Positions 1-10,819 of a stretch of 64,000 nucleotides of DNA are shown here, one piece after another. The position numbers and the translations under genes were made by a program. The stretch covers positions 9,362,001-9,426,000 of the forward strand of contig NC_083567.1 in assembly GCF_019925205.1 (NCBI RefSeq), read 5' to 3'. The stretch comes from Metopolophium dirhodum. Its lineage: Eukaryota > Arthropoda > Insecta > Hemiptera > Aphididae. The stretch's first letter is position 1. The number at the start of each line of letters is the position of its first letter. Below the pieces are notes generated by a model. That model saw only the letters and a program-made list of their open reading frames with translations. It did not search any database and was not told where the DNA came from.

Positions 1-1
1 A

Positions 2-523
2 AGTACAGCATTATCGAGAAAAAAAACAGCAGAACTCCCTGAATATACTGGTATAACAGCGAAAGAGGTAATGTAAAAAAAAACATTATGGGTAATAATT
101 TCAACACAATATATTTAATCAAAATAACTAATAATTTAATAACTATTTAACTATTTTCATTATTATACTTATATGTGTTACAAATGTAATCAGGGGCACA
201 TGGCAATTCGATCAAAGTACAAACTTAAGATTCAATCAGAAGCTCACCAGAAGAATGTCAAAACAAAGAAGAAAATCACCATGAAAAAGAAACGCGATTT
301 AGCCATCAGAAACGAGAAGAAGAGAGAACCAAAAGTAAGCTCAATATATAATTTAATATTTAATACAACAACTAGTTATATTATAATTATTTTTTTTTTC
401 ATATTTAAGGTGAAGAGCAAAAAGAAGAATACTAAAAATGATGCATCATTTTCAAAACTAGTTAACAAATATAAAAATAAAATTTCGGCTCCGGAAACAT
501 TGAAAAAATGGTATGAAGCATAA
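2..523 (+). CDS. 3' end of a lysine-rich, probably nucleolar protein (RBM28/Nop4-like), partial
   Basis: Three exons in one frame: 2-67 (donor GTAATG), 194-334 (acceptor CAG, donor GTAAGC) and 410-523 (acceptor AAG, stop TAA). All junctions are phase 0 and give about 106 C-terminal residues; the gene begins left of the window. The protein is very basic, with runs such as KKKITMKKKRD and KSKKKN, as in nucleolar ribosome-assembly factors. It ends SFSKLVNKYKNKI...KKWYEA, which resembles the end of RBM28/Nop4 proteins (LVEQYKQK...KWFDS) as I remember it. That resemblance is the only family evidence, so the name is tentative. A poly(A) signal AATAAA follows at 562-567. Any RRM domains would lie outside the window. 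It faces the 3' end of fuzzy (convergent genes). Confidence 0.55.
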
Positions 524-561
524 TGAGAATTTAGTGTATTTCTGTTGGATATTTGTATATT

Positions 562-567
562 AATAAA
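562..567 (+). terminator. Poly(A) signal of the gene at 2-523
   Basis: AATAAA lies 39 bases after the stop codon at 521-523, a normal distance for an insect 3' UTR. Confidence 0.5.
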
Positions 568-2020
568 TTAATATAGTTCTCTTTAAATGGAGTTTCATCT
601 AATTTATTTATTATTGACATCATTGTAGTTATAACTTAGAGGTTCTCAAGCTGCTGGGTCACGGATATATTTTTGGTAGGTCGTGTAAATTTTAAATATA
701 TTAAATACATTTTTTAAATAAATATTATAAAATATTTAATATTAGAATATGAACTTCATGTGTATGTAATATATTAATGTTTAAAATCAAATTATTATTT
801 TATATAAAAATCAAAATATTGTAAAAACCAATAAGAGAACACAGATAATGCTCTTATCTTTAAGTTTAATAAAATAACTCTATTTTCAAAGTGAACAACA
901 AAAAATAAAAATTGCTGAATGTAAATTTGTTATATTATCCATTTGTAAGATGGATACAACAAATGTGAGTATGAATTTCTCTTAAACATTTTACAATCCA
1001 AGATTGTATATTCTAATTGTAGTAAGACTATTGACTATTAGTTACTCACTAATAACTAAACTAAACTTATAACGCACATAAAAAACAGTTAGCTGTCTAT
1101 TTCTTACGACAATCTCTAATCTTGGTCCGTTTTAGTTCAACTATCATCTATAATGAGAAAATAACAAATATAAAGTAAATACACGTATATTTTGTAGAAT
1201 ATAATACACAATTATTTACAATAAAATTAGTATAATAAAATATTGTCTAAAATCTTAAGGTTAAGTTATAAAATATAAAAATTTAAATACATTAATAGTA
1301 AATATTTCATTTAAAATCACATAGTAACATTTTGGACGGAACATATTTAAAAATTAAACTTGTTAAAAGTGAACAATAAGTATGTGGAGTACTGGAGTGT
1401 ACTGTGTACTTATTTAAGTGTTGATATCAGATAAAAGTTGCTGAAATGTTTGCTTCGCATAGTATCTATGACAGATAAAAAAATGATACTTATAGTTTTT
1501 ACTTAATATCAAAGAAAATATAAGTAAGAGAAAAATAAATAAAGAAACTATAGATTAATTAATGACATGATTAAATAAAATATATAACTCCCTCATTGAA
1601 GTAATTATCTTCCTTCCTGTTTTTATTATTTTTTAATGATAATATAGATTCCGTTTTTAGTCACAGTAAATGTACTAATTCTATATTTGTGGATGATTTA
1701 ATTCTATATTCAGTAATTTGTGATTATGATGATACAACTAGATTATAACTTGCATAGCAGCTATGCTGATATAAGGCTAATAATTTTTCACTTAAATTAA
1801 ATAAATGTCTGCAAATTGCATTATACGTTATATACACCCAAATCAAATAGAACTATATGATAAATCAAAAAACTTAGTTTACCCTAACTCTTCATTTAAT
1901 TTTAAACTAGGTATTGACTTTTCATTATTGAACGAAAATATTTTGATATTTATTTCATCCATGATCTTATTAATAATAAAATAAATTGTTCTAAATTATT
2001 AAGAGGTATATAGTGTGATC
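568..2020. other. Intergenic, AT-rich, nothing recognised
   Basis: About 1.45 kb of AT-rich sequence with frequent stops in all frames. I see no coding exon, RNA gene or clear repeat pair. Confidence 0.5.
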
Positions 2021-2580
2021 ACAATAAGTGGAAACACTCAATAACTATGTACAGGCTTCATATATTTCAATTCTGCTTTTTTGCCTAACTAATAAACATT
2101 ATTATACATATTTTCAAATAATTAGACTATTTTTGTGACAGTTGATATTGTGCATGCGCACAATAATTTTTGACTAAAAATAATTTTTAGTGGTTGAATG
2201 ACCGAGTTATAGTAATCTGATTTTATGTTATTTGCATGGATGTATTTTTATTTTACGTATTTATTATTATTAACTACTTTATAATCTGTTATACTCATGT
2301 AAATAACATAAATCAAATTACTATAAGTAGGCTATTTTTTAACTTAGAAAAGAAATTCAACCACTAAAATTCATTAAAAAATACAAAAAAAAATAATTTT
2401 TGGTTAAAAATAGATCATGCCATTTAAAAAAAAATTATTGTGCACATGTGCTAAATTAACTGTCACAAAAATAGTCTAATTATTTGAAAATGTGTATAAT
2501 AATGTTTATTAGTTAGCCAAAAAAACAGAATTGAAATATATGAAGCCTGCATGTAGTTATTGAATGTTTCCACTTATTGT
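2021..2580. mobile_element. Foldback element / palindromic MITE, about 560 bp
   Basis: The left arm (about 2021-2240) begins ACAATAAGTGGAAACACTCA. The right arm (about 2290-2580) is its reverse complement with scattered mismatches, ending GTTTCCACTTATTGT. Shared blocks include CAAATAATTAGACTATTTTT and the region around GTGCATGCGCACAATAA. No open reading frame for a transposase is present, so it would be non-autonomous. I could not define a target-site duplication. It lies just past the 3' end of fuzzy. Confidence 0.7.
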
Positions 2581-2757
2581 TATAAATATACACACTGTTT
2601 ATATTTTTAATCTTTTAACTCTAGAAACAGTATTCCTTTCTTTATTAAACCCCAATGTTAAAGTTGAATCCATTTAGGGTCAATTAACATATTGATTATG
2701 AATTGTAATAATATTAAAGATTTTGATTTCATTTACCATAATATTACTCATCTAAAA

Positions 2758-5425
2758 TCAATTCTGTTTAAGTAATTTCATTGTTTTTATTACTGCTGTA
2801 ATTTTTATAGGTATTTAAGGTATGATGTGTATTATTTTAATATTCTGTTATCACTGTATTATTTGCCTTTGGGGTGTTAAGTAAATTATTAATATTGTTA
2901 TATGTAACTAATAATAAAATAATCATATTATATAGTTATGTATGATGATTAGTGATATTTAATTAATTATTTATTTATTTAATTATCAACTAGAACATTC
3001 AAGTTATATTATAATTAAATTATAAGAATAAATTTAAATAACTTGTTAACAGTATAATCATTATTGATCAATAATTTAAACCATATTTACCTGATTGTTA
3101 CCATATTATGTTTACTTGGATATGCTAAACATAATGTGATACCATTTAAATTTATAGCATAATAGTTATGATTTTTCCCCATACATGAGACTTCACTTCC
3201 ATTAACATCATCTAAACATGACAAATAAAATACTTATACATAACATTTTGAAAAGAAAGCTTATTAATTTGAAATCATTATCAGTAATAATGAATAGAAC
3301 ACATTTGAAAAATATTTTCATATAATAATTAAAACTAATACCGTTCATAAGACGCGATGCAATTTTATTGTAAAACTTTACAAGTCCACTTTGCACATCA
3401 GTATTTGAGTAATAATTTTGCATAAATTTGAACAAATTTGTGTTAACTATGATATATCTAAAATATAACAAATAAGCGTCAACTCAATTAATATGTTTTA
3501 AAATGGTCTTAAGATACTATAATTCAAAATATAAATATTTTATAATTATTAATTTACCCAGACGTTAATTCAAACTTAGCATAATTAGGTCGAAAATAAT
3601 TGATAACCGTTCTAAAACTTTTGGCAGCACTTATTTCAATATCATCTAGATTTGGTGTAGGTCCACAAATAGCTGCTGTCCAAACTCCCTGTACAATCAT
3701 GCAACATACTAGTCTTAAAAGAACCTAGAATTTATTGAATTATAGATTAATTAAATTGCATGAAATGAAAAACTTAATTTCTAATATTAATATTAATTTA
3801 ACAAATTTTGTTAATACAAGAATTTTAACCAATGAATTATTTTACAGTGTATTGTTATAATTGTTATATTAAGAGATTATTAGAAAATATAATTGTTTTA
3901 TACTTTTTAGAATGCTAATACTTGCTTAATTTTTTTAAGGTTTACTCGAAAATAAGGGCTTTGCATGTTAATACAGGCTTTACAATTTCCATAACAACTA
4001 ACAAGTAAATTAATTTACCTTAGTACTTGAATGAGGCAGGAAAATTGGAATATCAGCCGATGTAATTTGGTCATAACAATTAGCCAAAATAATTGTTATT
4101 AATAATTTTCTGTCGCTAATGTGTAACTCCCACCAGTCCTTTGTTGCTGCACTCAATTTTTTATCCACAATCACCCAACAAAGATCACTACAGATTGTTT
4201 CGGACCAATTGTATAAACAATTCTGAAAATATAGAAAACATTTAATAGGGTTTAAGAATGTGGAATATGTCACAATTTTAAAAATTATTTTAAGTTAGTA
4301 GTTACATTTAGTGATTTATTATCCTTCATAGACTGTGTTTCAATTACATTTATTAAATGCGCTTCTATTGTTACTGATGTTAGGCTCCTCAATATATAAT
4401 CAATAATAGGTAAACATGGCTAAACAATAATTGAACATAATATATCAAGCTCTACAATCTGGCTAGTTACCTACAAGAGTATACATTTAAGTTGGTGATT
4501 TGGAGCATACTTTTATTTCCCGTTTTATTCTATCTGCATTTTTATTATATATGTTTTCATCTCCAATAATCATTTTTATTAAAGTCGATATCAGTTCCAA
4601 TCCAGTTTTTATTGTAGAATCGTTCAAATCACCAATGCCTGCCATAATTAGACTACAAACATTTGATAAAGTTTAACAAAAATACTGACGAAAATTATTA
4701 GTTATATACTTATAAATGTAAATTGACAAAATATCTACTAATGTTATTGAATTTAGATATAGTTTATAATATAAATTATAATCACATACCTATCTCCAAT
4801 CGCATGCCAAATAAAAGAATGTTTATCTGTATGAATAGTTTTAAATTGGACATTTTGTACATCTGCAAATGTTATAACAGCATTCAATGTGGCAAATGTA
4901 GTAAATGGTACCTGAAAGTATACATATTATTGTAAACCAAGTGACTTTTAACACGCTACTCAACATTTTAACTTTAATATAATATATTTAAATAAATACC
5001 GATGAGTTTAAGTACGAATAAATTGATGAACAGACTATTGTTACATTTAATCACACAAAATCTAGCTATCCAAAGTTATAAGTTTAAAATTAAAAAATCT
5101 TTTAAGTACCAAAATGAAAGAAAAAGATTTTGGTCATGTATTTTAGTAAATATATCCGTGATGAAAAAGTTATTTGTATGTTTATTTTTATTTTTGGTAA
5201 CCAAATAGTACTTTGAACAATGTAAATGTGTTATTCAAATGCCAATTTTTAATGTTTCTTTGCGATAATTCGACAAATTATCAACATAAGACAATAGAAC
5301 AGAATACAACGGACTATGATGAATGATGATCGTCATGTATAATCACTTACTGAATCCATTTTACTAATTTTTCGGTAAAATACGGGAATTCCACCGTTCA
5401 CAGTAGTGCACACCACGTCGAACAT
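2758..5425 (-). CDS. fy: Fuzzy homolog, planar cell polarity / CPLANE complex protein
   Basis: Multi-exon gene on -. Confident coding exons, in transcript order: 5351-5425, 4790-4911, 4511-4652, 4306-4419, 4019-4222, 3558-3724, 3342-3457, 3091-3211. All have GT-AG borders and matching phases, about 354 residues. The product starts MFDVVCTTVNGGIPVFYRK. Successive exons match human FUZ landmarks: VPFTTFATLNAV against LPFSVIGSLNGV, and ATKDWWEL...IPIFLPHSS against ATEGWWRL...YPVYLPHGS. Fuzzy forms the CPLANE effector with Inturned (and WDPCP), acting in planar cell polarity and, in animals with cilia, intraflagellar transport. The short terminal exon is not settled: the best candidate is around 2758-2795, but its family-like frame does not join the previous donor cleanly (see findings). 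Confidence 0.88.
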
Positions 5426-5889
5426 AATTGTAAAAATTATATCATGTATTGTGTACCGTTTAGCGCAAAAGAAATGCGATTATAAAATATGGTTGATCGT
5501 TTCCCTTTTATTGATTTACAATTTAGATTTCCGACAACTTGAATTATTCATTCAAAAATTCATATTTGTATTTCAAAATATAAAATGTATTTATTTATTT
5601 ATATTTGAAAATTTATTTATATTTTTTTATTGAATTTGAATTTTTCAAACACGTCTTGTTTAATAATTATTATCAGTTATCAATTATCACTATCATCCAT
5701 CATTATCATTTAATCTATTTGGGAGTGCACTTTCCACAATGACCGTGGTAAACAACTATTAAACCACGGTCCTGGTACAGTATATACCAGGTTACCAAAT
5801 TGAGCGCTGTGACTTATAGTAGATGGCCGAATCAAATTGAGTAGATACACTTTAACCTAAAAATTCTTTTCAGAAGTGTATCGCGTTCA
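5426..5889. promoter_or_regulatory. Divergent intergenic promoter region between fuzzy and RpL10A
   Basis: About 460 bp separate the fuzzy start codon (5425, -) from the start of the L10a 5' UTR (about 5890, +), so both promoters must lie here or be shared. It contains two adjacent hairpins: GACCGTGGT/ACCACGGTC (arms within 5741-5771) and CCTGGTAC/GTATACCAGG-like (5771-5791). No clear TATA box suits either gene. Confidence 0.45.
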
Positions 5890-6019
5890 TTTTCTCACTC
5901 GTGTCTTTTGGGTAAGTACTTCAGACATTTTTTTTTTTATAAGTTGTTTCCTTGGCTCCACGTTTCCAATAATTGTTATTGAATTTTCTTCACAGTCAAC
6001 GTAAGTACACAAACACAAC

Positions 6020-6906
6020 ATGTCGTCGAAAGTATCGAAGGATACGCTGTACGAGGCTGTCAACGTGGTGTTGAGCCAGGCCAAGATAAACAGGAAAAAC
6101 TTTTTGCAAACGGTCGAATTGCAAATTGGTCTCAAGAATTACGACCCGCAAAAGGACAAGCGTTTCTCCGGCACCATCAAACTGAAGCACATCCCCAGGC
6201 CCAAGATGAAGGTGTGCATTCTTGGTGACCAGCAGCATTGCGACGAAGCCGAGGTAAACGCTTTAATTTTCCTGCTACATTTAACCGGTTATCGTTAAGA
6301 CATTAATACATTAATATTGTCGTTCGCCATTGTGGCCGGCAACCCTCGTGTCGAGTCAAAATGTGGTGCGTTATGAAATTTTGTTAAATTTGTTGTGCAT
6401 GTGTGTTGTAGGTAAACAAGGTGCCGTTCATGGATGTTGAAGCCTTGAAGAAGCTCAACAAGAACAAGAAGTTAGTGAAGAAATTGGCTAAACGTTACGA
6501 TGCATTCTTAGCCAGCGAAGCTCTTATTAAACAAATCCCACGTTTGTTAGGACCCGGTTTAAACAAAGCGGGCAAGTTTCCTGGTCTTTTGTCCCATCAA
6601 GAATCGATGAACTTAAAAATTGATGAAGTTAAAGCTACCATTAAATTCCAAATGAAAAAGGTATTTAATTCCTGTTTGATTACACATTTTTTCTCTGCTA
6701 ATTTTGTTGATTAATTGTGTAAAATTGATTTTAAGGTATTGTGTCTGTGTGTTGCTGTTGGTCATGTTGACATGAAATCCGATGAATTGGCTAACAACAT
6801 TCATCTTTCAATCAATTTCTTAGTTTCGTTGTTGAAGAAACATTGGCAAAACGTTAAATCGCTGCACATCAAGTCAACGATGGGAGCCCCACAACGTTTA
6901 TACTAA
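6020..6906 (+). CDS. RpL10Ab: Ribosomal protein L10a (uL1), large subunit
   Basis: Three coding exons, 6020-6253, 6412-6660 and 6736-6906, give 217 residues, the same length as human RPL10A. The sequence is nearly collinear with it, for example NYDPQKDKRFSGT, ALKKLNKNKKLVKKLAKRYD, LGPGLNKAGKFP and the end STMGAPQRLY. Introns are GT-AG and phase 0. uL1 forms the L1 stalk of the 60S subunit, which handles deacylated tRNA at the exit site. The 5' leader holds a pyrimidine tract (TTTTCTCACTC near 5890), like the TOP motif of ribosomal protein mRNAs. A non-coding intron appears to run from 5912 (GTAAGT) to 5995 (CACAG). It is divergent from fuzzy. No truncation or frameshift was seen. Confidence 0.97.
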
Positions 6907-6932
6907 TGTGTAATTCGATTTTTAATTTTTTA

Positions 6933-6938
6933 AATAAA
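6933..6938 (+). terminator. Poly(A) signal of RpL10A
   Basis: AATAAA 27 bases past the TAA stop at 6904-6906. Confidence 0.7.
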
Positions 6939-6939
6939 G

Positions 6940-7510
6940 ACCACATTAATATCAAAGTTGAAATAATCGTTCTGTTCAATTTATTTCTACTCACTTTTAA
7001 TTTTCTTTTCATGAATAACTAGGTAAAACAATAATTTGTTTATTATTTTCTTAGTTACCTACTTAGTATTTATGTTAATCTAAAACTATCAACAGCATAA
7101 CTCTAGTTTCTAAGAATGGAATTAAATCGATAAAGTTTTTTTTTAAATAGAATTTAACCAATTATTGGTTGAAACATCAAACCATTGATTATTACATAAT
7201 AAAATAATAATTTGTTAATAGTCAACACAAATTGTAAAAATGATATAACCTGTGTTTTAGCTTGTACGTCTGGAACTTATTGTTTCTACATTAAATACGA
7301 CAATTAAACATTAAAAAAAGTAAATTTTAAACAACAATATTTTTCCAATAAGTTTTTATTAGATGTACTCAGAGTATTGACCTATCATATATTATAGTCT
7401 CAAAAAAAATCGTTAAATTAATTTCAATCTAATTTTATTCTGTTGGCTCTGAAAAATATTTTATTAAATGGATGTTTCACTGTATTATAATTATTTATTT
7501 TTAATAAATT
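6940..7510. other. Intergenic, AT-rich, nothing recognised
   Basis: AT-rich spacer between RpL10A and the SINE. No supported feature. Confidence 0.5.
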
Positions 7511-7788
7511 CAGTTTTTTTTTTTTTATTGGGTAACCCACGGCAACAGGCCATTAGGTGTGGGGTAGGGCACTGTAGGTTTTTAAATTGGGCAGGTTGGT
7601 ACACGTGTGTGTTGTGTTTGGCAGAATTTTTAATGGGGCACCTGTTCCCCGGGTGGGGGGGATGGCGGCACTTGTTCTCCGGACACCGTGACTTGTCCGA
7701 AGAAAACTTGCCCGCGGCCAAGGTATCGAACTTGGGTCGGCTGCGTTGCAGCCGACGCTTTGGTCTGCTCGTCCACTCCGTCCCCCTA
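7511..7788 (-). mobile_element. tRNA-derived SINE, inserted on -
   Basis: A GC-rich island in AT-rich DNA. Read on -, it starts GGGGACGGAGTGGACGAGC, where an A-box-like stretch (GAGTGGACGAGCAGACC) is followed by a B box AGTTCGATACC (complement of 7722-7732), spaced as in a tRNA gene. A stem GTCGGCTGC/GCAGCCGAC (7736-7756) sits where an anticodon arm would be. The far end is a run of about 13 A (T at 7514-7526), as expected of a poly(A)-tailed retroposon. SINEs are copied by LINE enzymes and encode no protein. Flanks (ATAATTATT / ATAGTTATTATTA) may be a decayed target duplication. Longer open frames inside are by-products of its GC content. Confidence 0.75.
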
Positions 7789-10043
7789 TAGTTATTATTA
7801 TCTTATAACATTTACATACATGAATTAATGAAAAATAATTATGTAAATGTTTAACAAAACATTCAAATTTTTAATATTATATTTGTATTTGGTGTACTGT
7901 TTAAATATCCCCAAAAGATAATCAATACATTAGAACTGAGGCGATAGCTGTATCATTAAGGTAATGTCAAACCCACAAGTGTTGACTTAGATTTGCACAC
8001 GTAAAATATACCAAATTTGCAAATAGCAGAACAGATTTTGTGTTGTTAATTTTAATATTGACCTATTTTCTGACTTTAAAGTAATAATATTATCTTATAA
8101 TGCACCTCATAGGAGTTAAATTATGTTTTCATTTTAAAGTAGATAATAACTACCTATGTCAAGTATTACAAGTTAAAAATGCTCAACTTGTATACAAATT
8201 TTAATAACAATAGATGCCTTAGATAATATCTTAACATTTAAATTTGATTGTTAGCATTAACTAAGATAGTATCTTAGTTCATGATTGTAAGTCAATATTT
8301 GAGTATTGATATTGTTAGGTTCTGACACAGAATAAGACAATGGTTCTGCTGAATGCAAATTTGGTATGTTCTTTGTTGGTAATGCCAGGTTCACACATAG
8401 CACTACTTAGCTAAACAAACACTTGTTTTAATTCTCTGTGTAGACCCAGCTTGAGATGGACTTATGCAGGTTTTTGGGGTTTTTTTATTTAACTTTTTAT
8501 CTAATTCAATATTATGAAGACGCCATACCCAATGTGTAGTCTCATCTCAATCTTACAGATTTACCATATAAAAATTTTACCGCGAATTAAGGGGATGTTT
8601 TTATGATCTTATTAGTCATAAATTACCCAGCATTTTCAGGTTCTGTAACTATTAATCAAGAGGTATCTATGTGTTTTCTGTTCAAGTTAAGAAACATAGT
8701 TTGATCGAACTATATTTGTGATACTTGTTTGCAGGGGAATGGCAATTATACAGATAGTCAGTCCAGGATCATAGAGGGGCATAAATTTCAAATTTTAAAC
8801 TCATAGAGCATAGGGGCGCTAATATTATGTTGTGTCCCGGGTTACATGATTTGTAGATCTGGTATTGTAGACTGTTGACAGGTGAGGATGACAAATTGGT
8901 ATTGCCTGCCTCGACTATGTTCCTAAACTTGAACAGATTATACTCTATTAATCTATAGTTAGGTTAGGTTATCACAAATAGAATACATACAATTTAAATT
9001 AAAATACTTCAGTTGTATGTGAAATTTAAAATTGAAACAATATGAGATTTAGCAGTAGGTAGGTTACATTAAAAATTATTCTATTTTAATATTAATTTTG
9101 TATTATGTATTATTTATGTCATATTAGTCTTTAATACTTTTTAAGTGAATAAACTTAAAATTGTATTTTAACAATTAGTTAAATATTTGGATAAAACCCA
9201 AGTATCCTTCCTCAGATACGTTCTCATTAGTACCCAACATTTTTTTTTGGAATTTTTGATCATTGAAGATGTATTAATCATATTATCTATATCTATATAC
9301 TTCTAGTGTTTTTCAACTCACATTCTTCAAAAATGTCTTAATTCTCATTTATTTAACCTTTTTTACTTGTAACTTATCTAAAAAAAAAGTGTGAAGTATT
9401 AGAAAATAATATAAATTTTATAAGATAAATATTATGTTAGTCACTGCAGGTTCTTCCCAAAAATGTATGATCATTGTTGAAATACATTTTAAAACCAATA
9501 AATATAAATAAACTTGTTCATAGAAAATATTATTATATCATTAATTTTATTTTATTATATAATGTAAAAATATGATTTATAAAATTTAATACAAAAAAAG
9601 TATCATTTACCTAGGTACTTGTATGGCTTTTAACATTTTTAGATCAAAGTTTAAGCCTTTTAATAACTGAATTACTGCACATAATATTTCCGCAGAAATA
9701 CTCACTTTATCTGGTAGTTGAACTATATTAGACATTAGTGTTCATAGAAATTTAGCGTTAACTTTATTAGGAATGGTCAGAATTTTTCAATAAGGCATTT
9801 AATTGTATAGGATCATACTAGCATACAATAAGCAACAAATATCTTGAACTCTCATCTATGTTTAATTCCAAATAATTTGTTCAAGAAAAAAAAAGACTAT
9901 AAAGACTAATAAGATCAATTTAAAAATGAATAAATTAAAACATGATTTGTTCACATAATCACATGAAAACGTAATATTATGTTAGTATGTGTGTATAATA
10001 CAACAAAGATTTGAAAAGAGGTATGTATAGTTAAAAAAATCAT
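7789..10043. other. Intergenic, 2.25 kb
   Basis: AT-rich with many stops. It contains short AGGTTAGGTTA words (near 8960) that are common in insects. No exon, RNA gene or clear transposon ends found. Confidence 0.45.
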
Positions 10044-10110
10044 TTTTTTATTATATAATTTTCAGAGAAAGTCAAACACTTAATTAATGTAATAGTATGT
10101 ACAGTTTTGT

Positions 10111-10686
10111 TTATTCATCCCATTTCTTCCACTCCATCCCTTCTGGAGGTTTAATATCTACTTTATCCTTGCCGACATCTCTCCAGTTTGTACTTAGAAC
10201 GGTGCCCCCGGATTCCATAAATGATTTGTTCATAGCCTTGCGCACTTCGTCCGAACCGTCCGAATATATTTTCTTGAACAGAGTGTTAACATCATTTTCA
10301 TCTTCTTCTTTTGTCATATCTTTGACAACCTTATCCCAATTGCGGGGCTGGATAGTGGAGGAGGGCTTAGTTGTTTTCACTACAGTTTTCTCTAGTACGT
10401 CCCACATTCCCTCTTCAACCTTTGCAAGGCGTATCTCCAATTTTGACGAGAGAACTCTATAGGTACTAAAGTTGGGTGCAATATTTTTGCTAAGTTTTAA
10501 ATGAACAGTATATGGTTGACCAGTGGCGAATTTGGCTTGAATGGTTACTTCATCTTTGTCAAATTTTACGCAACAGTCTTCTTTTGATGTATGCTTACCC
10601 AAAATGCTAACAATCACTTGAGACTCTGATTGGTACCAATCTTTTTTGATGACAACTTTATTTTCTTCACCCACACAAGAGGCCAT
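10111..10686 (-). CDS. Sgt1: Sgt1 / SUGT1 co-chaperone (CS + SGS domains), insect short form
   Basis: A single coding exon of 191 residues starting MASCVGEENKVVIKKDWYQS. Residues about 12-100 form a CS (p23-like) domain with DWYQSESQVIVSI and YRVLSSKLEIRLAK. The C-terminal part is an SGS domain with LFKKIYSDGSDEVRKAMNKS and ESGGTVLSTNW, close to human SUGT1 and Drosophila Sgt1. Sgt1 links Hsp90 to client complexes and supports kinetochore/centrosome and ubiquitin-ligase (SCF) assembly. Like the fly protein, and unlike the human one, it has no TPR domain. The frame stays open for 27 hydrophobic codons upstream, but I chose the inner ATG (10686): family length fits and a splice acceptor TTTTAG ends 8 bases before it, so that stretch is probably an intron. 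Stop GAATAAAC overlaps an AATAAA. Confidence 0.93.
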   Translation of the reverse strand: MASCVGEENKVVIKKDWYQSESQVIVSILGKHTSKEDCCVKFDKDEVTIQAKFATGQPYTVHLKLSKNIAPNFSTYRVLSSKLEIRLAKVEEGMWDVLEKTVVKTTKPSSTIQPRNWDKVVKDMTKEEDENDVNTLFKKIYSDGSDEVRKAMNKSFMESGGTVLSTNWRDVGKDKVDIKPPEGMEWKKWDE

Positions 10687-10775
10687 TGTAAATACTAAAA
10701 TCAAAATAAATAGGTAATTAACAATTGTTATTTTTTTACTCGACAAAATTATTTGATAAAATAACATAATACCAC

Positions 10776-10815
10776 CATTGATTATAGAATAGGCTATTCT
10801 ATTCTATAATCAATG
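10776..10815. repeat. Perfect 17-bp inverted repeat upstream of Sgt1
   Basis: CATTGATTATAGAATAG (10776-10792), a 6-base spacer, then its exact complement CTATTCTATAATCAATG (10799-10815). It lies about 90 bases upstream of the Sgt1 start codon. Confidence 0.8.
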
Positions 10816-10819
10816 ATGC

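Noticed and set aside
7468..7791. 107-codon + frame in the GC-rich island as a gene
   Set aside because: It crosses the tRNA-like head and poly(A) tail of a SINE on the other strand.
10687..10767. 27-residue hydrophobic N-terminal extension of Sgt1 as a signal peptide
   Set aside because: Sgt1 is cytosolic/nuclear, family length fits the inner ATG, and a splice acceptor lies just before it.
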